Shown here: positions 1-8,652 of the stretch, piece after piece
Numbering within the stretch: position 1 is the first letter of the stretch
How the letters are laid out: each line of letters begins with the position of its first letter
DNA from: an uncultured Bacteroidota bacterium
Lineage (GTDB): Bacteria > Bacteroidota > Bacteroidia > AKYH767-A > 2013-40CM-41-45
Direction: 5' to 3'
DNA length: 64,000 nt
Assembly: GCA_937871435.1 (NCBI GenBank)
Contig: CALMQM010000102.1
Span: 89,338-153,337, forward strand
Program-made: the position numbers and the translations under genes
Notes under the pieces: generated by a model
The model's database searches: none
Told to the model about the DNA's origin: nothing
Seen by the model: only the letters and a program-made list of their open reading frames with translations

Positions 1-891
1 AATCATTTCGGCCAGCTTTTTCTGTGTGAGCTGGAATGCGCCGATTGGTTTACCAAACTGAATACGTTCTTTAGAATAACGCAACGCAGAATCATAACAA
101 TCGAGAGCTGCTCCAATGGCTCCCCAACTGATTCCGTAGCGAGCTGAATTCAGACAACCAAGCGGGCCTTTCAGTCCTTTGACATTTGGCAGAATATTTT
201 CCTTCGGAACTTTTACATTATCAAATACCAATTCACCGGTTGCGCTTGCACGCAACGACCATTTACCATGTGTTTCAGGAGTACTGAATCCGGGCATCCC
301 TCGTTCGAGAATCATTCCACGGATAATTCCTGCTTCATCCTTAGCCCATACGACAGCAATGTCAGCAAAAGGAGCATTGGATATCCACATTTTTGCTCCG
401 TTAAGTACATAATGATCTCCTTTGTCTTTGATGTTGGACAACATTCCGCTTGGGTTCGAACCGTGATCAGGTTCAGTAAGACCGAAGCATCCCATCCATT
501 CACCCGATGCTAATTTTGGGAGATATTTTTTTCTTTGTTCTTCGCTTCCATAAGTGTAGATCGGATACATCACGAGAGAACTCTGAACCGATGCAGTAGA
601 ACGCAAACCGGAGTCACCTCTTTCCAATTCCATCATGATTAATCCGTATGCAATCTGATCCAGTCCTCCACCTCCATATTCAGCAGGAATGTATGGTCCA
701 AATGCACCAATTTCAGCAAGTCCTTTGATCCATTGTTTTGGGAATGTCGCGGTTTGGCAAGCTTCTTCTACGATTGGTGAAACTTCCTTTTTTACCCATT
801 CGCGAACGCTGTTGCGTATTAGTTTATGTTCTTCGCTTAATAATTCGTCAACGAGATAATAATCGTGGTATTGAAAACGGTCTGTAGCCAT
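1..891 (-). CDS. Acyl-CoA dehydrogenase, glutaryl-CoA dehydrogenase-like (3' end outside window)
   Basis: Reading the minus strand from the ATG at 891-889 gives 297 codons with no stop before the window edge, so the C-terminal quarter is missing (the family is about 390-400 residues). The stretch GDSGLRSTASVQSSLVMYPI, followed by YGSEEQRKKYLP and GCFGLTEPDHGSNPS, is the substrate- and FAD-binding core and matches glutaryl-CoA dehydrogenase more closely than short-chain acyl-CoA dehydrogenases. The family oxidatively decarboxylates glutaryl-CoA to crotonyl-CoA in lysine and tryptophan breakdown, passing electrons to ETF. The catalytic Glu cannot be placed with confidence. It diverges from the glycan cluster on the plus strand. 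The general family is certain; the exact substrate is inferred. Confidence 0.9.
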   Translation of the reverse strand, partial: MATDRFQYHDYYLVDELLSEEHKLIRNSVREWVKKEVSPIVEEACQTATFPKQWIKGLAEIGAFGPYIPAEYGGGGLDQIAYGLIMMELERGDSGLRSTASVQSSLVMYPIYTYGSEEQRKKYLPKLASGEWMGCFGLTEPDHGSNPSGMLSNIKDKGDHYVLNGAKMWISNAPFADIAVVWAKDEAGIIRGMILERGMPGFSTPETHGKWSLRASATGELVFDNVKVPKENILPNVKGLKGPLGCLNSARYGISWGAIGAALDCYDSALRYSKERIQFGKPIGAFQLTQKKLAEMI

Positions 892-1058
892 GAATAGATG
901 AATTGATTGCGTGTTTACAAATTTCAAGTGGTACCGGAAAAGGAATATTCAGATGAGCAATAAAAGCTTGTGTCTGAGTCACAATTTCCGATGAAAGCAC
1001 CGGAAGCCTTTTTCTTTCCCGCTGCGAATTTAGTAAATATTCATTCCTTTGTTTTTAA

Positions 1059-2339
1059 ATGCAATTCGCGGAAGACTTACTTTTCAGAACAAGCAAAAAA
1101 TCTATTGGTCTGCTTTTGATTTTGAGCTTATTTCCATTTGTCTATGGTATTATTCCCGGTTGGAAAAAAATGCAAAGCGACTTTCCCAATTACTATGTAT
1201 CCGCAAATTTGATTGCAAATGGAAAGGCGGTAGACAGTTTATATCATGCAGATTGGTTTCAAAATCAGATTTATTCACATGGAATATCTGAGCAGGGAAA
1301 ATTTTCTCCATTCCCGCCCCCTACCGCTTTGATTCTCACTCCTATTGCGGGATTTGACGCCCTTAGTGCGAAGCGCATCTGGTTAGTATTCAATATTTTG
1401 TTGCTTCTGCCAATAGTTTTGCTGCTTCACCGGATATCAGGTTTGTCAATTTCCGGCAGCCTCATCCTGTTGCTTTCATGTGGAGTCGGATTGGTGAATA
1501 ATTTTATGCTCGGGCAGATGTATTTGTTGCTTCTCTTTATACTGTTGAGCGCGTACTTTTTTTTACTCCGAGGAAATGCAGGCAGTACAGGATTATTATT
1601 GGGTGGAGGAATCGCGGTAAAATATTTTCCACTTGTATTTGCTCCAACTCTGATCGCTGAAAAAAGATGGAAGAGTCTCGCAAGTACAGCAGTAATGATT
1701 GCATTGATACATTCCGTTTGTATGGGGATTATGGGTTTACAGGTATATAAGGAGTATATTCTGGATGTTTTATTCCAGCATTTAAATGGAAATTTATCCG
1801 GACAGTCTTCCTGGTCAGCCAGTTTTCAATCATGGAATTCACTTGGGCATCAGTTGTTTTTAAGCCATGACGTTTTCAATCCTAAACCATTGATGAACTC
1901 TTTGGTTTGTTTCTATTTTGTCAAATACGGAATACCTTTACTTGTGGGCATTTTCACTGCAAGACTTTTTTTCCTTTATAAAAAACAGGTTGACTTTATT
2001 GAAGCTTCTTTGGCAATGGTATCTGTAGCTGTGTTATTGTGTTCACCAGCCGGAGCGACTTATCACGGAATTTTACTACTCTTCCCTCTCGGACTCCAAT
2101 GTCGGATATTGATTGACCGTAAAATGACAAACGGAATTCTGTTGGTGTTGTTCAATTTACTGTTGATTGGTTACCTTCCACCTTTGCTGGAAAAATTAAC
2201 TGTTGCTCAGTACAATTTATTCTTTACTTACACCCGCTTATGGCTCTACATGTCATTATATATATTGATGCATTGGCAATTGCATAAGATAAGCAGAATG
2301 TCAGAAGTAAAAAATGAATCATTCGTTTCCCCTGCCTGA
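1059..2339 (+). CDS. GT87-family (DUF2029) polyprenol-phosphate-mannose-type glycosyltransferase
   Basis: This 426-residue, very hydrophobic protein has roughly ten membrane segments. An acidic-aromatic motif (DFPNYY, residues 41-46) lies in the first periplasmic loop, and a FSPFPPPTALI-type proline-rich stretch follows near residue 85. Both are hallmarks of DUF2029/GT87 integral-membrane transferases, which move a mannose-like sugar from a polyprenyl phosphate onto a lipid or glycan on the outer face of the inner membrane. The acceptor is unknown. The stop abuts the ATG of the flippase gene with no gap, so the two are probably translated together. A TTCCTTTG element at 1044-1051 lies just before the ATG, so the leader would be only a few bases. 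Confidence 0.75.
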   Translation: MQFAEDLLFRTSKKSIGLLLILSLFPFVYGIIPGWKKMQSDFPNYYVSANLIANGKAVDSLYHADWFQNQIYSHGISEQGKFSPFPPPTALILTPIAGFDALSAKRIWLVFNILLLLPIVLLLHRISGLSISGSLILLLSCGVGLVNNFMLGQMYLLLLFILLSAYFFLLRGNAGSTGLLLGGGIAVKYFPLVFAPTLIAEKRWKSLASTAVMIALIHSVCMGIMGLQVYKEYILDVLFQHLNGNLSGQSSWSASFQSWNSLGHQLFLSHDVFNPKPLMNSLVCFYFVKYGIPLLVGIFTARLFFLYKKQVDFIEASLAMVSVAVLLCSPAGATYHGILLLFPLGLQCRILIDRKMTNGILLVLFNLLLIGYLPPLLEKLTVAQYNLFFTYTRLWLYMSLYILMHWQLHKISRMSEVKNESFVSPA

Positions 2340-3536
2340 ATGAATAGTGATAAAATAGCCAAACGGGTTCAGATTGTCGTCTTAAATGCTTTTGCCAACA
2401 TGTCGGCACCAATGGTGAACATGTTGTGCTCCCTGCTGGTAATCCGCCTGATTTCACCGGAGCTATGGGGCGCGTACACCAAAATTTTACTATGGTTTCT
2501 TCTCGGCCTTCAGCTGGTAGGTTTTGGCAACAAAGAATTCCTGTTGAGAGAATTCAGCAAAAGGCCGACTGACATAATACATCTTTGGGCAAATTCTCTT
2601 CGGTGGAGAGCTTTGCTCATGTTTGCAGGAGCGATCGTAGTTTTTTTTCTTCCTTTCGATTCTTCCATCCGCATAATTCTCGCAGCATGGTTTGTGGTGC
2701 GGTTTCTCTACAGCAGTTTTGATGCATTGGTGTTATTTCAAAAAAAATTTCTCCTTACCGTGATGCTGGAACTTTTTGGTTTTATTGCATTCTGTATTTT
2801 ACTCTATCTACGATCTGATTCATCCGGCTTACTCTGGCTGCTGAGCACATTTTTAACTCTTGACATACTGAAAACCCTTGTGCTTGTCAGTGCTTTTTTC
2901 ACGGAGCTGAAGGGAATCAAAAGCAGTACTCATGAATTTTCTTTTTACGAAGGAGCTTTCCCTTTTTTCCTGCTTTCAATCAGTGGAATGATTGGCTCGA
3001 GAACTGACATGTATATGGTATCTGTATATCTTGACAAAGTACAAATTGCTCAATACAGTGTCTTGCTTAATTTCCTGATTTATCTACAGGCTTTGAGCAA
3101 TTTTATTTTTCAACCATTTATAAAAAACATTTATCGAATCAACATACAAAGTACACGGAAACTTTCAAGACAATTATTCGGAACAGGTATACTTGTCGCG
3201 GGTTTTGGAGTTCCTCTCGTATGGTGGGTTTGCGCGTATTTATTTAAAATACAATTTAACCTCTGGATGACGCTGACCGGCATTTTCTATGTACTTCCTG
3301 TGTTTTATTATTTGCCTCGAATATATTTTCTATACAAAACCGGAAAGGAACAATGGGTTTTGTATGTCAACCTTGGAGGAATTATTCTCAACTTTCTTTT
3401 GAATTTATTCTGGCTTCCATCATTTGGAATCAGTGGGGCACTGATGGCGGCAACAGTAGTTCAATTAGCGAGTCTGCTTATGTATTCTATCCTCGAAAAA
3501 AAACTGCTCAGAGATGTTGCATTTGAAATGTCCTGA
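2340..3536 (+). CDS. Polysaccharide flippase-like membrane protein (Wzx/MATE superfamily)
   Basis: This 398-residue protein has about twelve hydrophobic helices and the N-terminal pattern of oligosaccharide flippases (a basic start, then a helix, then an ISPELWGAYTKI-type turn seen as LxxxxxGxY in Wzx proteins). Such proteins flip undecaprenyl-linked sugars across the inner membrane. It is a little shorter than typical Wzx (420-480 residues). The ATG directly follows the TGA of the GT87 gene, and its last 23 bases overlap the next gene, indicating a tight operon. A flippase next to a polyprenol-sugar transferase fits lipid-linked glycan assembly; the cargo cannot be read from sequence. Confidence 0.7.
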   Translation: MNSDKIAKRVQIVVLNAFANMSAPMVNMLCSLLVIRLISPELWGAYTKILLWFLLGLQLVGFGNKEFLLREFSKRPTDIIHLWANSLRWRALLMFAGAIVVFFLPFDSSIRIILAAWFVVRFLYSSFDALVLFQKKFLLTVMLELFGFIAFCILLYLRSDSSGLLWLLSTFLTLDILKTLVLVSAFFTELKGIKSSTHEFSFYEGAFPFFLLSISGMIGSRTDMYMVSVYLDKVQIAQYSVLLNFLIYLQALSNFIFQPFIKNIYRINIQSTRKLSRQLFGTGILVAGFGVPLVWWVCAYLFKIQFNLWMTLTGIFYVLPVFYYLPRIYFLYKTGKEQWVLYVNLGGIILNFLLNLFWLPSFGISGALMAATVVQLASLLMYSILEKKLLRDVAFEMS

Positions 3537-4368
3537 GTGCAGGAAACCTTTGATTCCAACAGAGCAGGTATGCTCTTGCGGTTTTCAATTGAAAATTACG
3601 GATGGTATTGTGGAATTGTATTCTTATACATTTCGCCGGCGATTGGAAAATTTTCTGCTTGATTACGATCGGGTTTACAGAGCAGAAAACGCTACTATTT
3701 CAGAGGATGAACTGACACGCTCGCCTTTTGTGTATTCCGGACCTTTAAAAAAAGACTGGGCGTACAGAAGAAGAAGTCTGGATGTCCTACGTCCACAACT
3801 TTCAATAAATAAAAAATTGTCAGTGCTTGAAATTGGTCCATGGAATGGCTGGTTGAGCAAACAGATCATTGGGGCCGGACACCGGTTGGTTGCTGTAGAC
3901 TATTTTAGAACGCCTCCATACGGTTTGCAGACTTACAAAAGTGATTCTCCTGAGCACACAAAGATCCAGCTCGACCTACATGATCTCTCCGTACTTGATG
4001 AAAAGTTCGATTTACTGATACTCAATCATTGTCTTCAATTTTTTCCGGATCCAATTGCATATATAGAGCAGTGTATTCAAAAGTTAAACAAGGAAGGCAA
4101 ACTTTTTATAATCGGGTCACCGATATATCATGCTTCTGTAAAAAAAGCTTCACAGATTCAGAAACAAAAAATCTATTACAAAGAGAAGTATAACTTTGAT
4201 TTGTTCTTTCAGGCCGGTAAAGGATATCTGGATTCTTCCGATCTTAGGGAGATGATAAAATCTGGTGTTCAATTTCATTCGTATCCGGGAAGCTGGTTAA
4301 AAAATTTAGTTGCTGAAATAAATCCCTCCAGGGCGAAGTATCTCTTCGGCACTTATCTTCATTGTTAA
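3514..4368 (+). CDS. Class I SAM-dependent methyltransferase with N-terminal zinc ribbon
   Basis: The protein has 284 residues. The N-terminus carries Cys6-x2-Cys9 and Cys20-x-Cys22, a small zinc-ribbon or Trm112-like knuckle, followed by a Rossmann methyltransferase with motif I VLEIGPWNG at residues 104-112 and an acidic strand end (VAVDYF) that should hold the SAM ribose. The motif after strand 4 (LILNHCLQFFPDP) resembles UbiE/Methyltransf_11 proteins. The start overlaps the flippase by 23 bases. The substrate is unknown; the context suggests a sugar, lipid carrier or small metabolite rather than RNA. The second knuckle has only one residue between its cysteines, so metal binding is inferred. 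Confidence 0.7.
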   Translation: MLHLKCPECRKPLIPTEQVCSCGFQLKITDGIVELYSYTFRRRLENFLLDYDRVYRAENATISEDELTRSPFVYSGPLKKDWAYRRRSLDVLRPQLSINKKLSVLEIGPWNGWLSKQIIGAGHRLVAVDYFRTPPYGLQTYKSDSPEHTKIQLDLHDLSVLDEKFDLLILNHCLQFFPDPIAYIEQCIQKLNKEGKLFIIGSPIYHASVKKASQIQKQKIYYKEKYNFDLFFQAGKGYLDSSDLREMIKSGVQFHSYPGSWLKNLVAEINPSRAKYLFGTYLHC

Positions 4369-4558
4369 ATTATTGTCAAAAAAAATGAGAATGTTAACAT
4401 GCACTCCTGCACTGTATTCATTTTAAGGCACAATTAAACGTTCTTTAACAAAATACAACGCTGTTAAAATGAATGCCAATAAAAAAATGAAATGGTTGAT
4501 AAATTTATCTGTATGTTTCATTTCTCTGAATTACATTCGCTGCCATAAATAATAAATC

Positions 4559-4921
4559 ATGTTGTCTGTTGATCTTAGTCCGACCGAAGAAAAAATTATC
4601 CGTCATCTGTGTGACGTCCAAATAGAATCATTCACAAAGCTTAAAGAAAAAGACAGCAGCGCGGAGGTGGATTCGCATCTTGCAGCCGAACAGGTAAGCG
4701 CTTCTGAATTTATGGATATTGTGAATGCAGAGTTGGAAAAGTATCATCTCGTTCGCGACACTCCTGCGAAAATGTTTAGTCTGGAGCACATGCTGTTTAA
4801 TACTCTGAAAGAAATGACGATTAACTATGAAGCAGAGCTTACGGAGCTATTTGAAGCAGAGCTTCCTGATTTTTGGAAAAAACTATTCCTGGCTGAATAC
4901 ATTTGGAGCAATATGAATTGA
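4559..4921 (+). CDS. Small hypothetical protein, all-helical
   Basis: This 120-residue acidic protein is not recognised. It is predicted to be almost entirely helical, with no signal peptide, membrane segment, cysteine pair or catalytic motif. The sequence is rich in Glu, Leu and Lys and lacks the bias of a spurious frame, so I regard it as a real gene. It lies between a methyltransferase and a B12-binding radical SAM gene on the same strand. The 190 bases before it hold a 27-codon reading frame at 4469-4552 that could be a leader peptide but is probably chance. No function is assigned. Confidence 0.5.
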   Translation: MLSVDLSPTEEKIIRHLCDVQIESFTKLKEKDSSAEVDSHLAAEQVSASEFMDIVNAELEKYHLVRDTPAKMFSLEHMLFNTLKEMTINYEAELTELFEAELPDFWKKLFLAEYIWSNMN

Positions 4922-4986
4922 TCACTTTGAATCAGTTCATTTGTTTCTTTTCTGTAAATTTTTTTGAGAGGGATTTTATTCTCCTG

Positions 4987-5013
4987 TTGGTCGGTCATGA
5001 ATTTGTATCTTCG
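4987..5013 (+). promoter_or_regulatory. Bacteroidota-type promoter (TTG / TATCTTCG)
   Basis: TTG at 4987-4989 and TATCTTCG at 5006-5013, separated by 16 bases, fit the Bacteroidota sigma-A pattern (TTG, then TAnnTTTG) with one mismatch in the -7 box and a slightly short spacer. Transcription would begin near 5018, giving a leader of about 13 bases before the radical SAM start at 5031. Confidence 0.45.
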
Positions 5014-5030
5014 TACAAAGGTGCAGAAAG

Positions 5031-6584
5031 ATGAATCCCACAGTGCTGTTTTTTAATCCAAGAGCCGCGAGATCGAAGCCTCGCTTGCCTAACAGCATAT
5101 TGTCTGTTGCCGCTTCAATAGACGATTCGTACTCATGGGCTTTTGTGGATGGTAATCTTGAAGAAGATCCCTGGCCGAAATTATCTGCATATTTAAAAAC
5201 CGGTTCTGTACGTTTTTTTGCCTGTACGGTCATGCCAGGGCCACAACTTCGTCAGGCGATTCCACTAACAAAAAAAATCAAAGAAAATTTTCCCGAAGTT
5301 TTTGTGATTTGGGGAGGATATTTCCCTTCGAATCAATATGAAGTTGTGTTGAACTCCGGCATCGTGGATGTAGTGGTAAATGGTCCCGGCGACAAAGCAT
5401 TTCCATTATTACTAAAATCCATTGACACAGGGTCTCCTTCACCGGCAAGCATCGGCAACCTGATTTTCAGGGCCGATAAGTTTTCTGGTTCCGGAGCGAT
5501 TAAAACCAAGTCAGGTATCGACACAGAGAAATTCATTGTAACGAGAAAAGATGATTTGTATGAACAGGATGAATTGCCTCCTCTCCCCTATGAAAAGCTG
5601 AATTCATTTTATCCGATTGGTCGTTATTTGGGTAAGACTTACCTCGGAACAAAAACGATTGCTTATCATTCCAGTGTTGGTTGTCCGTTTACCTGTTCAT
5701 TCTGTGCCGTAGTACCAATTTACCAGGCTCGATGGAAAGGAAAATCAGCTGAGTCCATCTTTAAAGACATTCTCTTTTTAAAAAATCACTATGGAGGAAA
5801 CGCAATAGAGTTTCACGACAATAATTTTTTTGTTTCTGAAAGAAGAACGGTGGAATTCGCCCGGTTAATTGAACCGTATGATATGATCTGGTGGGGTGAA
5901 GGAAGGATTGATACCATTTCAAAATACAGTGATGAGTCATTGTCAGCTATGAGAAAGTCAGGATGCAAAATGATATTCTTTGGCGCTGAAACAGGTAATG
6001 ACGAAGTCTTGAAAAAAATGGACAAGGGCGGAACACAAACGGGAAAACAGATCCGTGAGTTCGCAGCGCGGATGAAAAAATTCGACATCATTCCGGAATA
6101 TTCCTTTGTGCTCGGAATTCCGGGTGATTCGGAAGAGCAGGTCTGGAAACAAATTAAGGAAGACATCGCGTTTATAAGGGAAATCAAGGAGATCAACCCA
6201 CAAACAGAAATCATTATTTATCTCTATAGTCCGGTTCCAACACCGGGAAGCGAAATGTATTCGAAAGTTCTTGCATCAGGATTTCGTTTTCCTGAAACAC
6301 TGGAAGAATGGATTAGCCCTCATTGGGAAAATTTTGATCTGAGAAAGAATCCGCTTACTCCGTGGCTTACTCCGGCTATGATAGATTACATTAAAAATTT
6401 CGAGACCGTCCTGAATGGGTACTTTCCAACTGTTTCGGATATTCGATTCTCCTCCATTCAAACAAAGACCTTGCGTCGGTTGAGTCGTTTCCGCTATGTG
6501 AATAAATTATATTCATATCCTTTTGAAATAAAAGCTTTGCAAAAGATCTGGAAGTACAGACAACCGGAGATAGAAGGATTTTAG
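5031..6584 (+). CDS. B12-binding-domain radical SAM enzyme
   Basis: The protein has 517 residues. Residues 1 to about 150 form a cobalamin-binding-like Rossmann domain (VIWGGYFPSNQYE, then VVNGPGDKAFP, which corresponds to the VxGEGE strand of the family). A radical SAM core follows with Cys218-x3-Cys222-x2-Cys225 (CPFTCSFC) binding a 4Fe-4S cluster. FFGAETGNDEVLKKMDKG and FVLGIPGDSEEQ are the usual later radical SAM motifs. No DxHxxG lower-ligand motif is visible, as in many class B members. Possible reactions include radical C-methylation or ring and lipid rearrangement; the substrate cannot be read. It is preceded by a promoter-like element and followed by two hairpins, so it may be its own transcription unit. 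Confidence 0.85.
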   Translation: MNPTVLFFNPRAARSKPRLPNSILSVAASIDDSYSWAFVDGNLEEDPWPKLSAYLKTGSVRFFACTVMPGPQLRQAIPLTKKIKENFPEVFVIWGGYFPSNQYEVVLNSGIVDVVVNGPGDKAFPLLLKSIDTGSPSPASIGNLIFRADKFSGSGAIKTKSGIDTEKFIVTRKDDLYEQDELPPLPYEKLNSFYPIGRYLGKTYLGTKTIAYHSSVGCPFTCSFCAVVPIYQARWKGKSAESIFKDILFLKNHYGGNAIEFHDNNFFVSERRTVEFARLIEPYDMIWWGEGRIDTISKYSDESLSAMRKSGCKMIFFGAETGNDEVLKKMDKGGTQTGKQIREFAARMKKFDIIPEYSFVLGIPGDSEEQVWKQIKEDIAFIREIKEINPQTEIIIYLYSPVPTPGSEMYSKVLASGFRFPETLEEWISPHWENFDLRKNPLTPWLTPAMIDYIKNFETVLNGYFPTVSDIRFSSIQTKTLRRLSRFRYVNKLYSYPFEIKALQKIWKYRQPEIEGF

Positions 6585-6602
6585 TTTTTCCATTAGCAAA
6601 TT

Positions 6603-6619
6603 ACAGCGAAAGCTGTTTT
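6603..6619 (+). terminator. Short GNRA-loop hairpin with T run
   Basis: ACAGC (6603-6607), a GAAA loop and GCTGT (6612-6616) form a 5-bp hairpin followed by a short T run, 18 bases after the radical SAM stop. The stem is short, so it would be a weak terminator. Confidence 0.3.
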
Positions 6620-6642
6620 CAACCCCTATGAGTTTAGTGGAT

Positions 6643-6673
6643 TATCTCCTTCATTTAAGGAAAGAAGGAGATA
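6643..6673. repeat. Perfect 10-bp inverted repeat
   Basis: TATCTCCTTC at 6643-6652 pairs perfectly with GAAGGAGATA at 6664-6673 around an 11-base loop. No T run follows, so it is not a typical terminator. It lies upstream of the methyltransferase at 6845 and could be an RNA stem or a protein-binding site. Confidence 0.4.
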
Positions 6674-6844
6674 TTAGTATTCGCAATGGGAACATTTCCG
6701 GATTTCCCCTGCCGGATCATCCGGATCGTCTTCCCGTTCAAGGTTGTTTTATACCGGTTCAGCAACAAAAACTCCCAACTGTACTCAAAATCAATCATTT
6801 TTAGCCTAAATTCTGAATTCGTTAGTTCATCTTCCTCTTTTGAA

Positions 6845-7567
6845 ATGCAAAATATACACAGCCCTCAATTGCGAAAAAACCCTATCCGGACCGTCGAAAA
6901 GAAAATTCTGGACACTTTTTATAAGCCAATTGTAAAATGGTATACGGGTCGTGAAAGACCCTACACGTATAAAAACATCCCGATTACTGTTCTTCCAGGA
7001 GTTTTTCATCCCGGACTTTTTTACAGCACTCGAATTTTACTCGAATACCTTGAGTTTGTGAATTTGCAACGAAAAAAAGTTCTTGAATTAGGCGCCGGCA
7101 GTGGATTAATTTCTGTGATGGCAGCTACTGAAGGAGGAATGGTGACTGCTACAGATATTAATCGTACATCGGTTATGAATATCCGGATTAACCGGGACCG
7201 TAATTTGAACAACATTGAAAAAAATCAGGGTACTTTAGAAGTAGTTCAATCGGATTTATTTCAGGGAATTCAAGGAAGAACCTACGATGTAATTGTGATC
7301 AATCCGCCCTATTACAAAGGGAAAGTAACGCGTACAGAAGATCATGCCTGGTATTGCGGTGAAGAATTCGAATATTTCGAACATTTGTTTAGCGGAATCA
7401 AAGAATTCATGCACCGTGAAACAGAATCGATAATGATTCTATCTGATGATTGCGATCTCGATCGCATTAAAAAAATCGCGGAACAATTCGGACTCAGATT
7501 AAGTCTAAAACTGACACGTCGGAATCTGATTGAAAAGAACTTTATTTTTCAGATCAAAGTTGCTTAA
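6845..7567 (+). CDS. HemK/PrmC-like class I methyltransferase with NPPY motif
   Basis: From the ATG at 6845 the protein has 240 residues. I prefer this start because the frame upstream (an ATG at 6686) encodes a Ser- and Phe-rich stretch unlike the family, through a region containing hairpins. Motif I reads VLELGAGSG, the acidic end of strand 2 is ATDIN, and the catalytic loop is NPPYY. NPPY motifs are typical of methyltransferases acting on planar nitrogen (Gln of release factors, adenine, guanine). Length and weak flanking similarity argue against true PrmC. It sits between two radical SAM genes, so its target may belong to the same pathway. Confidence 0.75.
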   Translation: MQNIHSPQLRKNPIRTVEKKILDTFYKPIVKWYTGRERPYTYKNIPITVLPGVFHPGLFYSTRILLEYLEFVNLQRKKVLELGAGSGLISVMAATEGGMVTATDINRTSVMNIRINRDRNLNNIEKNQGTLEVVQSDLFQGIQGRTYDVIVINPPYYKGKVTRTEDHAWYCGEEFEYFEHLFSGIKEFMHRETESIMILSDDCDLDRIKKIAEQFGLRLSLKLTRRNLIEKNFIFQIKVA

Positions 7568-7671
7568 TTTTTATCTTTCTAATTAAGAACCGATCTCCGG
7601 AAATCGGAGATGTTGTTGCTACATAGTTCTGTAAAATTCCCTTCAATTCTTAAACATAAGGCAGTTTGATC

Positions 7672-7679
7672 TATCTTTG
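7672..7679 (+). promoter_or_regulatory. -7 promoter element TATCTTTG, possibly giving a leaderless message
   Basis: TATCTTTG is a perfect match to TAnnTTTG and ends only four bases before the ATG at 7684. In Bacteroidota the start point lies about 4-6 bases after this box, so transcription would begin at or next to the start codon. No clear -33 TTG was found at the usual distance. Confidence 0.55.
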
Positions 7680-7683
7680 GTAA

Positions 7684-8652
7684 ATGAATATTGCCATTGC
7701 TTCTGCTATTCATCCCCAGGATACAGAAGTCTGTTTATCCCCTACTGAATCCGCCATCATCCGGACTCTGCTATATTTTGAAATTTTCAGTCACCCCCTG
7801 ACTCTTGATGACATTATAAATTGTCTTTCTATTCCGGTTACGGATCGAACTTACATAGTAAGGGTTATTGAAGAATTGGTTCAGCAGGGATACATTAAAA
7901 AATGCGACGGCTATTATCTCATTCATGGTTCTCCTGAAATTATTGAAAGACGAAAAAACGGAGAAAAGCTTGCGCGAAAATCTTTGAAGACAGCGAAACG
8001 ATTTTCTTCCCTGATCGCGCATTTTCCTTTTGTCAGGGCTATCTGCTTATCCGGATCTATTTCTAAATATTACATGGATGAGAAATCAGATATAGATTAT
8101 TTCATCATCACTACCGCAGGAAGGATGTGGGTTGCAAGAACTCTTTTAGTACTTTTTAAGAAAATATTTCTGTTGAACTCGAAAAAATATTTCTGCGTTA
8201 ACTACTTTATCACGGAGGAATCATTGTATGTGAGTACTCAAAATATTTACGCTGCTATGGAAATGAGTTCCATTGTCCCTACATACAACTACCCATTGTA
8301 CAAATCGCTTCTTAGAGAAAATAATTGGATAAAAAAATATTACCCGAATTTTCCAATACGCGGGAAGGAATGGGTCATTCAAAAAAGAAAATATTTCCTG
8401 AAACCCGTTCTTGAGAAAATATTTGGTGGCAAAACAGGAGAACGATTGGATAAATTCTGCTATCGTCTTACTTTGAATCACTGGAAGAAAAAATTCAGTC
8501 ATTTCGACGAATCCACTTTTGATCACAGGTTGAGAAACGGAAGGAATGAATCCAAACATCATCCATTGGGATATCAACAAAAAGTATTGGAGAAGCTGGA
8601 ACAGAAAATTCGTCAGTTTGAAGTAGCAAACGGTCTCATTTTGAGTGAATGA
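7684..8652 (+). CDS. Nucleotidyltransferase-fold protein with N-terminal winged helix
   Basis: The protein has 322 residues. Residues 20-80 look like a winged-helix domain (ALLxxLxxFEIFSHP pattern, then a wing ending CDGYYLI). The nucleotidyltransferase core follows with Gly-Ser at 124-125 and Asp136-x-Asp138 (SGSISKYYMDEKSDIDYFII), the metal-binding signature of the polymerase-beta-like NTase fold. The C-terminal 150 residues are basic and aromatic. The third acidic residue is not obvious. The last four bases overlap the next gene as ATGA, so the two proteins are probably made together. It could transfer a nucleotide to a protein, sugar or small molecule; the partner radical SAM enzyme suggests a biosynthetic role. 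Confidence 0.7.
   Translation: MNIAIASAIHPQDTEVCLSPTESAIIRTLLYFEIFSHPLTLDDIINCLSIPVTDRTYIVRVIEELVQQGYIKKCDGYYLIHGSPEIIERRKNGEKLARKSLKTAKRFSSLIAHFPFVRAICLSGSISKYYMDEKSDIDYFIITTAGRMWVARTLLVLFKKIFLLNSKKYFCVNYFITEESLYVSTQNIYAAMEMSSIVPTYNYPLYKSLLRENNWIKKYYPNFPIRGKEWVIQKRKYFLKPVLEKIFGGKTGERLDKFCYRLTLNHWKKKFSHFDESTFDHRLRNGRNESKHHPLGYQQKVLEKLEQKIRQFEVANGLILSE

Noticed and set aside
3514..4368. Trm112-type tRNA methyltransferase activator
   Set aside because: The ribbon is fused to a full SAM domain and spacing of the second knuckle differs.
4469..4552. 27-codon frame before the 4559 gene
   Set aside because: Short, with no promoter or ribosome-binding evidence; kept only as a remark.
5813..6214. 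Minus-strand frame of 133 codons
   Set aside because: Lies wholly inside the radical SAM gene; low-complexity, no known motif.
7591..7611. 7-bp hairpin ATCTCCG/CGGAGAT after the NPPY methyltransferase
   Set aside because: No T run follows; too weak to call a terminator.
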